This document shows positions 56,924 through 64,000 of a stretch of 64,000 nucleotides of DNA, one piece after another. The translations under genes and the position numbers were made by a program. The stretch covers positions 62,001-126,000 of the forward strand of contig JAOTRX010000003.1 of the NCBI GenBank assembly GCA_030247675.1, in the 5' to 3' direction. Positions within the stretch are counted from its first letter, which is position 1. Every line of letters starts with the position of its first letter. The notes below the pieces were generated by a model. It was not told where the DNA came from and did no database searches. It saw only the letters and a list, made by a program, of their open reading frames with translations. This stretch comes from Desulforhopalus sp. (GTDB taxonomy: Bacteria; Desulfobacterota; Desulfobulbia; Desulfobulbales; Desulfocapsaceae).

Positions 56924-58918
56924 ATGACCGACTCGCGCATCCTTGCTACCGAGACAGAGAGAAATGTTCTGCTGTATTTGAAATCGCAGCAGGTTCTTTC
57001 GGGTGATGTTGACGTTTGGGCGAAAGATGGAAGACTGTCTGGAAATCTTCAGATTCGCAAGGGGCAGGTTGTTGCCGCCGCTTGCGAGAAATTGGTTGGA
57101 AACGGTGCCCTACTCTCTCTGGCGGCAATTCGAGATGGTGAAATCCAGACCGCAGTGTCTCTTCAACCAGTTGAGCATAATGTCGCACTGAGCCTTTCCC
57201 TCGTGGAGCGCTTGCTCAGCAAATTGCCCAGTTTCTCTCAGGCAGATAAGGCTTGCGATGCAGAACAGTGCCTCGAGAAAGCCATTCGTCTCATCCATCA
57301 GTTCAGGCGGACAGAGGCCGGTGAGCAACTGGTCGAGGTCCTGCGCAGCAACAGGTTTTACTATCCTGCCTGGCTGTGGCATTCCCGGTTGATGACCCGT
57401 GAAGACTATATCAAAAAAGCCTTGACCGAAGCGCGTAAATGGGGCAATTGCGATCCGGCGATTGGGCGGGAGATAGCGAAAATCGAACCTCAGTTAAAGG
57501 GCGGGGCTGAGCCGGTGAAGCGTTGCATCTTCTGCTGGTCGTTGATCGGTGCCGGGGAGGTGCGATGCAAGACATGCCAGGGAGTGTTTCGTATCGTCGA
57601 GGACGACATGCCGGGGGGGAGCAGCAGTGTTGAATTGACACAGAGTCTGCAGGAATATCATGGCGAATTTCTGAATAATCCGAAAAATACCCGCATTGCC
57701 TATTGTTTGTTTCTAGGTCATTATTCTCTTGGCAATATAGATCAAGCGCGGAAGTTTATTAGCAAGGCTTTAGAGGTATCGCCCAAGGAGCCGATATTTA
57801 CGCGGGCGGCGGCCTTGCTTGATAAAAAAGTACCGCTCCCGGCCGCAACACCACCGCCAGTCGCGGTGACTCCGGTCATTCCGGTGGTTTCTGCCCCCCA
57901 GCCGGTAAATCCTCCTGTCGAGACGGTTTCCGGGGCAAGCAAATCCATTCTGGTGGTGGAAGACAGCCCGACCTCCCGAAAGGTCATCAGCATGCTTCTT
58001 TGCCGCAAGGGATATACAATCATTGAGGCGAAAAGTGGCGGGGAGGCCCTGCAGAAATGGGAGGAAAAGGTACCGGATCTGGTGTTGCTTGATGTAATGC
58101 TTCCCGATATGACCGGGTATGAGGTTTTGGCGAGACTCCGCCAGGACAAAAAATCGGCTGAGATACCGGTAGTTATGCTTACCGGCAAAACTAACCCCTC
58201 TGATCGGCTGAAAGGCTTGTATCATGGTTCGAATGAGTATCTGACCAAGCCCTTTGATCCTGCAAAACTTCTGGCTGTTTTGGAGAAATATCTTGAACAG
58301 CCGGTGCCGTCACCTTCGCCACGGGAGACATCACCACCACCTCGTCCACAGCAAGCCCAGCGCCCTGCGGCAGCTCCGTCCCCCTCACCACCAAAGCAAA
58401 GGGTTGTTGTTAAAATGCCGGCCGCTCAGAAGAAAACTGAGCCGGCAATAAAGGGAGGAGCCGATATTCCTAAAAAGGCTCCAGTCGTAAAGACACCCAG
58501 CCCACCGCCGGTTACCTCTGCCGCTCCGGTTGCGGCAAAAGCCACTGGTGGCAAGGCCAATAAGACAGTACTGGTGGTAGAAGACAGTCCCACTTCACGG
58601 AAGGTTATTACCATGGTGCTGGCAAAGAGGGGATACACGATCGAGGAGGCGGCAACCGGCGGGGCGGCTTTAAGAAGACTGGAAGGAGAACTTCCCAATT
58701 TGATTCTCCTTGATGCGATGCTTCCTGACATGACCGGCTATGATATCCTTTCCCGACTGAAACACGATGGACGATTAAAGGATGTTCCGGTCGTTATGCT
58801 GACGGCTAAAAACAATCCTATGGACCGGCAGAAGGGACTACGGGGCGGGTCAGTAGCTTATCTGACTAAACCTTTCGATCCGGAAAAGCTTCTTACTGTA
58901 ATTGATGAACACATCTGA
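56924..58918 (+). CDS. DUF4388-type protein with zinc ribbon, TPR-like segment and two receivers
   Basis: The 664-residue soluble protein begins with a DUF4388/PATAN-like domain (about 1-105, GRLSGNLQIRKGQVVAA), then a helical part, a zinc ribbon CIFC...CKTC (about 200-220), a TPR-like segment (about 235-295), a proline-rich linker and two receiver domains. The phosphoacceptor residues are Asp390 (LVLLDVMLP) and Asp597 (LILLDAMLP), separated by a second long Pro/Ala linker. Both receivers share VVEDSPTSRKVI, so they are duplicates. It overlaps the cheW-like start by 14 bases. Confidence 0.85.
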   Translation: MTDSRILATETERNVLLYLKSQQVLSGDVDVWAKDGRLSGNLQIRKGQVVAAACEKLVGNGALLSLAAIRDGEIQTAVSLQPVEHNVALSLSLVERLLSKLPSFSQADKACDAEQCLEKAIRLIHQFRRTEAGEQLVEVLRSNRFYYPAWLWHSRLMTREDYIKKALTEARKWGNCDPAIGREIAKIEPQLKGGAEPVKRCIFCWSLIGAGEVRCKTCQGVFRIVEDDMPGGSSSVELTQSLQEYHGEFLNNPKNTRIAYCLFLGHYSLGNIDQARKFISKALEVSPKEPIFTRAAALLDKKVPLPAATPPPVAVTPVIPVVSAPQPVNPPVETVSGASKSILVVEDSPTSRKVISMLLCRKGYTIIEAKSGGEALQKWEEKVPDLVLLDVMLPDMTGYEVLARLRQDKKSAEIPVVMLTGKTNPSDRLKGLYHGSNEYLTKPFDPAKLLAVLEKYLEQPVPSPSPRETSPPPRPQQAQRPAAAPSPSPPKQRVVVKMPAAQKKTEPAIKGGADIPKKAPVVKTPSPPPVTSAAPVAAKATGGKANKTVLVVEDSPTSRKVITMVLAKRGYTIEEAATGGAALRRLEGELPNLILLDAMLPDMTGYDILSRLKHDGRLKDVPVVMLTAKNNPMDRQKGLRGGSVAYLTKPFDPEKLLTVIDEHI

Positions 58919-59513
58919 TCAGCAAAACAATGACTCAAAAAGAGAACGTATGCCAAGTTTGCCCGATTTAAAAATTCTTATCGAAGGCATCGATACACAG
59001 CTTGCCGAAGTGATGCTTGGCACCGTCTCGTTGAAAGAAATGGCCGCCCCGGATCAGGAAAAAATGCGGAAATACGTCCTTGTTTCGATAGGGGCGTTGC
59101 ATCTGGCTATCGCTATTGACGACTTGTCCGAGGTTGGCCCCTTACCAAACGTCACCTTTCTCCCCAATCTTCCCTCGTGGATTCACGGAATCGTCAATGT
59201 GAGGAGTGAGATAATATCCGTCGTTGATTTCGCTGGTTTTCTTAAGTTGAAGGACCAGGGACCCTGCGAAGGAAGTCGTTTTGTGGTTCTGCAGTATCGA
59301 AAGCAAAAAATCGGGGTCAGGCTGGATCGTATAGTCGGCACGGTTAGCCGGTCGGCAGCAGACAATAAACCTATTGACGCTTCAGAGAAAGACCTCTTGG
59401 CTACGTCATTGTTTGCCGATGGACTGTTGGTTGAGGACACACTCTATTATATCTTAAATGTGCGGAGATTCTTAACGGCACCAAGCCTCATCGACTATAA
59501 CCGGGTCGGTTGA
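58905..59513 (+). CDS. CheW-domain protein, PilI-like
   Basis: The 202-residue adaptor couples receptor to CheA kinase. After a variable N-terminus (to about 60) the CheW fold carries YVLVSIGALHLAIAID, NVTFLPNLPSWIHGIVNVRS and the IISVVDFAGF segment. ATG at 58905 lies inside the previous gene; ATG at 58953 is an alternative. It precedes the cheA-like gene by 79 bases. Confidence 0.85.
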   Translation: MNTSDQQNNDSKRERMPSLPDLKILIEGIDTQLAEVMLGTVSLKEMAAPDQEKMRKYVLVSIGALHLAIAIDDLSEVGPLPNVTFLPNLPSWIHGIVNVRSEIISVVDFAGFLKLKDQGPCEGSRFVVLQYRKQKIGVRLDRIVGTVSRSAADNKPIDASEKDLLATSLFADGLLVEDTLYYILNVRRFLTAPSLIDYNRVG

Positions 59514-59592
59514 TTTGAGGAGACAGAATGATATCTGCAATGAAACGTATGTGTGGCAAAACCAACAAAACAATCCTCCCGGGGAGGGGGCG

Positions 59593-62500
59593 ATGAAGAT
59601 GGTAAAATTACCACGCGCCGAACTCCTAGAACTTTTTCTCCAGGAAGTTGATTCCTATCTCCCGGAAATACGGCAGGGTCTGGCGAGTCTTGAAGTGAAC
59701 AAGCCGGCGATGGACACCCTGGATGAGCTGCATAGATATTTTCATAATATCAAGGGGGCGGCCGCCCAAGTGCGGTTGACCGGGCTTAGCAAAGGGGCAA
59801 GGGTAGTAGAGGTGTTACTGGCCGATTTGGTCGAGGGCGGAAGGCCGGCTACCGCCGAAATCCTTGCAGCCCTTAATCAAACCGTTGACCTGTTAGATGA
59901 GTTTATCCACCTTGAAGACCTTGAGCCGGAAGAAGAAATCCTCCATCAGCGGATAGCCGATTTGTTTAGTAAACTCACCGAAGATGATGGTGAAGCCTTG
60001 CTAATCGATATGTCAGCCGATAAGCAAAGCGGAGTGGAGGAGGGTCAGGACTGCAATCTGGCGATTCGTTCAGTTTTGCCGCTTTTACAGGAACTGGCCG
60101 GATATTTGTCGCAGGACGGAAGCGACGGTGGTGAGCATGACGCCAAGGTCTATGAAAAACTGGCGCAAGCGGCGCTGACTCTGGCGGCTGCAAGCCGATC
60201 GGCGGGCTTAGAGCAGCAGTACCAGCTCATGTACGATTTCCACTTGCTGCTGGAGAAATTGCAGGCGGGTGCACTTCGTCAACAGCCAGAAGTCCCTGGA
60301 TTAATAGTGGATTTTCTACAGTTTCTGGAGGTGGTTTTCACCTCTACAGAGTCTGAAAACAGCACCATTTTGAGCAGGGTTAAGGACCAGTTGCATCGGC
60401 TCCATACCCTGCTGGCTATGGCGGAGAAGGCGGAACGGACCGTCCCTGATGCAATGCCCGTGGCCGTTTCTGATGAGGATATCTTTGCTGTGGAGGAACC
60501 GGGTGATGAGTCGGTGATGCTCCTTGAAGAGCTCGCTGATTCACTGCTTTCCGAGGATCAGGGTGATCTGGCTGATGTTTCAATTCTTGATTCCGAAGAA
60601 TCGGAGCGATATGAAGAAGAACCGGAACCAGAAAATGCCCTCTTGACGGAAATCCAGGATGCGCCGGAAGAACCGTTGAGTGAAGAACAGCTGCTCCTTC
60701 TTGATATCTTCCGTTCCGAATGTGAAGAACACCTGATTGTCATCAATCATTCGTTGAACATCCTCGAAAACGAGGTGAAAGACACCAGCTCGTTGACCCC
60801 TGGTCTGCTGGAGACGATCAGTGTCATGCGTCGAGCCGTGCATACCCTGAAAGGGGCGGCGGCAATGACTGGAATGAATTTGACCGCGCAGAGTGCACAT
60901 GTCCTTGAAGATATGCTTGACTGGTTGCATGATGACGCCAAAGAGATAAGTCCCGAGGAAATTCAGATAATCGCCAATGGTATCGATACGATAGAGCTTC
61001 TAGCTCAATCGGCGCAAACCGGGGAGTCAACCCATCTTCAACGTATTGTAAAAACGATCAATGACTATCTAGCCATACGTAAGGAGGCTGTACCGATTGA
61101 GGCCGCAGTATTGGCGGAGCAGGTCGAATCTGTAGGTGATTCTGTTAGCAGCGAGGATATAGTTCCACCTGCCCCTGCTGCGGTCATTCCGGAGCCGGAG
61201 ATTACCGTTGATCTGCCCGGTGAGTCAGGTATCCTCCGAGTCAAGCTTGATGACCTTGACGAACTGGTGGGCATTGAAGGTGAACTGGTTGTTGCACGTG
61301 GTGCCATCGAAAAGATGATGGACGAGTTTCATGACACCCTGTATGAGCTTGAGACCGTAAAAGAAAACCTCCGGAGAAAATCGCAGGAGCTGGAGTCCGG
61401 CTTTGAAGGACAGGCCCTTTATGGGTTCAGTCCACAGGCGGGAGAAGAAACCTCAGGCAGTGACTTCTCCGAATTCGACCCGATTGAGCTGGATCGCTAT
61501 TCCCAGCTCAATCTTATTATCCGGTCGCTGAATGAGATTTCCGTCGACGTCAACTCAATTCATGCCAGCTTGCTGGCAATTGCCGGCGATATCGGCGGCC
61601 AGATCAGTAAACAACAGCTGACCATGCGACTCATGCAGGAAAAACTCATGCGCATCCGGATGACGCCGATGTCTTCCCTGTCGCGGATGCTTTTCCGAAC
61701 GGTTCGTGAGACTGTTAAAAAATTGAACAAGAAGGCAAATCTGGTTATTACCGGCGAAGATGTTTACATGGACCGGTTTGTTTGGGCGAAGATTACCGAC
61801 CCGCTCATGCATATTTTAAGGAATGCCCTGGATCATGGTATTGAAACCCCGGCAAAACGTGTAGCGACCGGCAAGCCGGAGAGCGGTACTATCCACCTCG
61901 AAGCGGATCAGCGCAGCCGATTTGTCCTGCTGAAAATTTCCGATGACGGTGGTGGTATAAACCTTGAGGAGGTCAGGGAAAAAGTCCGGCGAAGCAGATT
62001 GGCTCATAATCCGGATACCCTCAGCGAAAAGGAGCTCCTGGAGTTTCTCTTCCATCCGAGCTTTACCACCCGCCAAGATATCAGTACCATATCCGGCCGT
62101 GGTATCGGCCTCGATGTTGTAAGGAAAAACATTCAGGATCTACGGGGCTCCGTGCAGATTTTCAATAATCCCGGCTTGGGGGTAACCTTTGAAATTCGTA
62201 TTCCCTTCTCACTGTCAGTGAACCGGGCGGTAATGGTCTCTGTCGGTGGGCGGATGTTTGCCGTACCTCTTCAGGATATTCAGCAGATAAAGCGATTTAG
62301 TCCAGAGCAGTTGGAAGAGGATGGCGGATTGCATCTCCATCTGGGTGATGATTCTGTTCCCGTCGTCAATCTGGGGTTTTACCTGAATCTCGAAAAGTTG
62401 CGGACGACGATCCCCAGCGGCCGGGAGGGAATTCTGGCAATACTCTTTGCGAAAGGCGATAAGCAGTTTGCCATCTCCGTCGAAGAGATTGTTGAGCAGC

Positions 62501-63054
62501 GGGAGATCATCGTCAAGAACCTCGGTAGCCACCTTACTAATGTCTTGGGTATTAGCGGGGTGACGCTCACCGGCTCAGGGGATTTGATTCCTATTATTAA
62601 CCTCCGGGAGATAGTAGAAAAACGGGTGACGGCTGGGAAGGCGGTGGGAGAGGCAGTGGCTCCTACCGGCCTGCAGGCTCCTCTCAAGGTGTTAATCGTT
62701 GACGACTCGATTTCCGTACGGCACAGCGTTGCCAGATTGGTGGAAGGTCAGGGGTGGAAACAGCAGCAGGCGGTCGACGGAATCGATGCCTTAGCCAAAC
62801 TCGAAACCTACACACCGGATGTAATCGTTCTCGATATTGAAATGCCGAGGATGAATGGTTATGAATTGAAAAGCAATCTCAACAACAAGGAATGGTGTAA
62901 GGATATTCCTGTTATAATGCTCACCTCGCGGGCCTCGGAAAAACATCAGCAGAAGGCGCGTGAACTTGGAATACAGCACTATATGACCAAACCCTATCAG
63001 GAGGATGTTTTTGTTAGGTTGTTGGCAAGCATTCATAGTGGTTATGTTAATTGA
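59593..63054 (+). CDS. CheA-type hybrid histidine kinase with two HPt domains and a receiver
   Basis: The 1153-residue kinase has HPt1 with His51 (FHNIKGAA), an acidic linker, HPt2 with His417 (HTLKGAAAMTG), a dimerisation domain (about 560-690), the HATPase (about 690-880: HILRNALDHGIETP, the G-rich GRGIGLDVVRKN), a CheW-like regulatory domain (about 885-1020) and a receiver with Asp1081 (VIVLDIEMPRMNG). Multiple HPt domains and a C-terminal receiver are hallmarks of ChpA/PilL-type kinases of pilus systems. Start ATG at 59593 follows GGGGAGGGGG; the frame is open to 59515. Confidence 0.9.
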   Translation: MKMVKLPRAELLELFLQEVDSYLPEIRQGLASLEVNKPAMDTLDELHRYFHNIKGAAAQVRLTGLSKGARVVEVLLADLVEGGRPATAEILAALNQTVDLLDEFIHLEDLEPEEEILHQRIADLFSKLTEDDGEALLIDMSADKQSGVEEGQDCNLAIRSVLPLLQELAGYLSQDGSDGGEHDAKVYEKLAQAALTLAAASRSAGLEQQYQLMYDFHLLLEKLQAGALRQQPEVPGLIVDFLQFLEVVFTSTESENSTILSRVKDQLHRLHTLLAMAEKAERTVPDAMPVAVSDEDIFAVEEPGDESVMLLEELADSLLSEDQGDLADVSILDSEESERYEEEPEPENALLTEIQDAPEEPLSEEQLLLLDIFRSECEEHLIVINHSLNILENEVKDTSSLTPGLLETISVMRRAVHTLKGAAAMTGMNLTAQSAHVLEDMLDWLHDDAKEISPEEIQIIANGIDTIELLAQSAQTGESTHLQRIVKTINDYLAIRKEAVPIEAAVLAEQVESVGDSVSSEDIVPPAPAAVIPEPEITVDLPGESGILRVKLDDLDELVGIEGELVVARGAIEKMMDEFHDTLYELETVKENLRRKSQELESGFEGQALYGFSPQAGEETSGSDFSEFDPIELDRYSQLNLIIRSLNEISVDVNSIHASLLAIAGDIGGQISKQQLTMRLMQEKLMRIRMTPMSSLSRMLFRTVRETVKKLNKKANLVITGEDVYMDRFVWAKITDPLMHILRNALDHGIETPAKRVATGKPESGTIHLEADQRSRFVLLKISDDGGGINLEEVREKVRRSRLAHNPDTLSEKELLEFLFHPSFTTRQDISTISGRGIGLDVVRKNIQDLRGSVQIFNNPGLGVTFEIRIPFSLSVNRAVMVSVGGRMFAVPLQDIQQIKRFSPEQLEEDGGLHLHLGDDSVPVVNLGFYLNLEKLRTTIPSGREGILAILFAKGDKQFAISVEEIVEQREIIVKNLGSHLTNVLGISGVTLTGSGDLIPIINLREIVEKRVTAGKAVGEAVAPTGLQAPLKVLIVDDSISVRHSVARLVEGQGWKQQQAVDGIDALAKLETYTPDVIVLDIEMPRMNGYELKSNLNNKEWCKDIPVIMLTSRASEKHQQKARELGIQHYMTKPYQEDVFVRLLASIHSGYVN

Positions 63055-63077
63055 TCTATTTTTTGCAGTGAGGCGGA

Positions 63078-63554
63078 ATGGAAACTAAGCTGGAACTTGC
63101 AGCAGTCAAAGCAAACGCTCCTCCTCTTGGGGGCTTGGTCCTGTATTGGCTTTTTAGCAGGAATCAGCTGGAGTTTGTACTACAGGATATCGCGGTAGTT
63201 CATTCACCGCCTTTGGCAGATATGGCGCAGTATCAGGAGACGATGTTGCCGGTCATCAATCTTGAACGGCATTTTGGTCTGCAGGAACAGGGGACGAGCC
63301 GGTCGACGAAATACCTCGTTATTCGGGCGGTAACAGCAGAAAAAACATTGGTCAAGGTCATTGTTCTGGCGCCAAACTCACTGAAGATTCAGGAACTCCG
63401 GACAGGATACGCCGGCTCTCGCCCGCTCTCCTTGCCGCGTAACACCAATGATATTCTCGGGAGCTATTCATTGCCCGAAGGCGGTCTGGGCATTGTTCCG
63501 GATATTGCCAGCATTTGCAGCCATCTGCGATTGCGAGGGAGTCAGCCTCTCTGA
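63078..63554 (+). CDS. second CheW-like protein
   Basis: The 158-residue protein resembles a CheW fold without a strong match throughout: VLYWLFSRNQLEFVLQDIAVVHSPP, MLPVINLERHFGL and YLVIRAV. It follows cheA by 23 bases with GAGGCG ahead of the ATG, so it belongs to the cluster. A role like PilI/ChpC as an alternative coupling protein is inferred. Confidence 0.75.
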   Translation: METKLELAAVKANAPPLGGLVLYWLFSRNQLEFVLQDIAVVHSPPLADMAQYQETMLPVINLERHFGLQEQGTSRSTKYLVIRAVTAEKTLVKVIVLAPNSLKIQELRTGYAGSRPLSLPRNTNDILGSYSLPEGGLGIVPDIASICSHLRLRGSQPL

Positions 63555-63696
63555 TGGGGCTACCTTCCTTAAGGTTTTACTCAATAGAGCCAGCTAATCA
63601 GTGGGGGATGCGAGGATGGTGGATGTAAGACATTTTACTCTCCGAGATCGGTGAATTAGGGTATAATCACAGTTGACTGCTGTGAGTTGTTTTTGT

Positions 63697-63742
63697 AGCA
63701 CAAAGGGTATAAGTGTCATTTGAGCAGGCGTGCTGCTCGATT
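63697..63742 (-). repeat. dispersed stem-loop repeat, copy E (diverged)
   Basis: On the minus strand, stem TCGAGCAG (63740-63733), five-base loop, CTGCTCAA (63727-63720) and tail AATGACACTTATACCCTTTG. It lies in the 255-base gap before the last gene; opposite orientation to that gene. Confidence 0.6.
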
Positions 63743-63809
63743 CAGTTTTTAATAATGTGGCAAGAGGTAAGAGTATACCTCTCCTTCAAATATGATAAGG
63801 AATGATATT

Positions 63810-64000
63810 ATGGCAAACGAACTAATTATGATCGTAGAAGACAGTCCAACCGATAGCAAAATTGCTGAAACCGTGTGCTTGGACAATGGGTACCGTGTGG
63901 TCATGGAATCTGAGGGTGACAAGGTCCTGGAGACGGCGATAGCAAAAAAGCCAGATTTAATCCTGCTTGATGTAATTCTGCCCAATAAAAACGGCTTTCA
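63810..64000 (+). CDS. CheY-like response regulator, 3' part missing
   Basis: The first 63 residues of a receiver domain are seen: IMIVEDSPTDSKIAE and Asp54 in LILLDVILPNKNGF. The start ATG at 63810 follows AAGGA. It probably is the CheY/PilG/PilH-type output of the chemosensory cluster. The window ends inside the domain. Confidence 0.88.
   Translation, partial: MANELIMIVEDSPTDSKIAETVCLDNGYRVVMESEGDKVLETAIAKKPDLILLDVILPNKNGF

Noticed and set aside
63662-63667. TATAAT as promoter for the last response-regulator gene
   Set aside because: The -35 position (about 63639-63644) does not resemble the consensus.

Overview
The window looks like chromosomal DNA from a Gram-negative bacterium with an anaerobic or mixed metabolism. 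LPS core genes (kdsB, waaA), TolC, many lipoproteins and exported proteins show an outer membrane. A ferredoxin-linked 2-oxoacid oxidoreductase (KorABCD type, beta and gamma fused) points to anaerobic carbon metabolism. The gene styles resemble Desulfobacterota (sulfate reducers, perhaps Desulfobulbales), but that is inference only. No rRNA, tRNA, CRISPR array, prophage or intact insertion sequence was seen.

Layout. 1-5430: LPS genes kdsB (cut by the window edge) and waaA, a CDF metal transporter and the helicase gene hrpB. 5541-7016: an exported WD40 protein with an unusual cysteine tail. 7172-10561: the 2-oxoacid:ferredoxin oxidoreductase operon (minus strand), interrupted by a long perfect inverted repeat, with a divergent MreB-like gene opposite. 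12518-30865: a type I secretion locus of about 18 kb. It holds the ABC exporter, adaptor, HlyC-type acyltransferase, TolC, several lipoproteins, an exported protein broken at a 12-G tract, and a 2771-residue secreted protein. That protein has a lipase-like head, a hydrophobic segment, about 13 cadherin-like repeats and an acidic calcium-type C-terminal region. 31177-33045: a cyclase-like/cNMP-binding protein and a thioesterase. 33587-42234: a glycerol-3-phosphate/glycerol region (ugpC, ugpBAE, HAD phosphatase, glpK, glpD). 42486-46316: DMT transporter, MsrAB, glycine-zipper protein and DUF2784 protein. 46454-52301: sensory genes (Cache-HAMP protein; FecR, OmpA-like lipoprotein and CHASE2 hybrid histidine kinase). 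52652-54544: a transketolase-family enzyme. 54704-64000: a Pil-Chp-like chemosensory cluster (PilJ-like receptor, DUF4388-REC-REC protein, CheW, large CheA with two HPt domains and a receiver, second CheW-like protein, CheY-like start).

The best candidate for a new system is the secretion locus. It combines an HlyC-type acyltransferase with keeps-both catalytic residues and a giant substrate that fuses a lipase-like domain to a hydrophobic, possibly pore-forming, segment and a cadherin-like stalk. Its upstream partner may be phase variable. Also notable are a family of five short stem-loop repeats, three of them placed directly after stop codons on the sense strand; a nested hairpin upstream of the cyclase-like gene; and a histidine kinase whose phosphoacceptor His is Pro.
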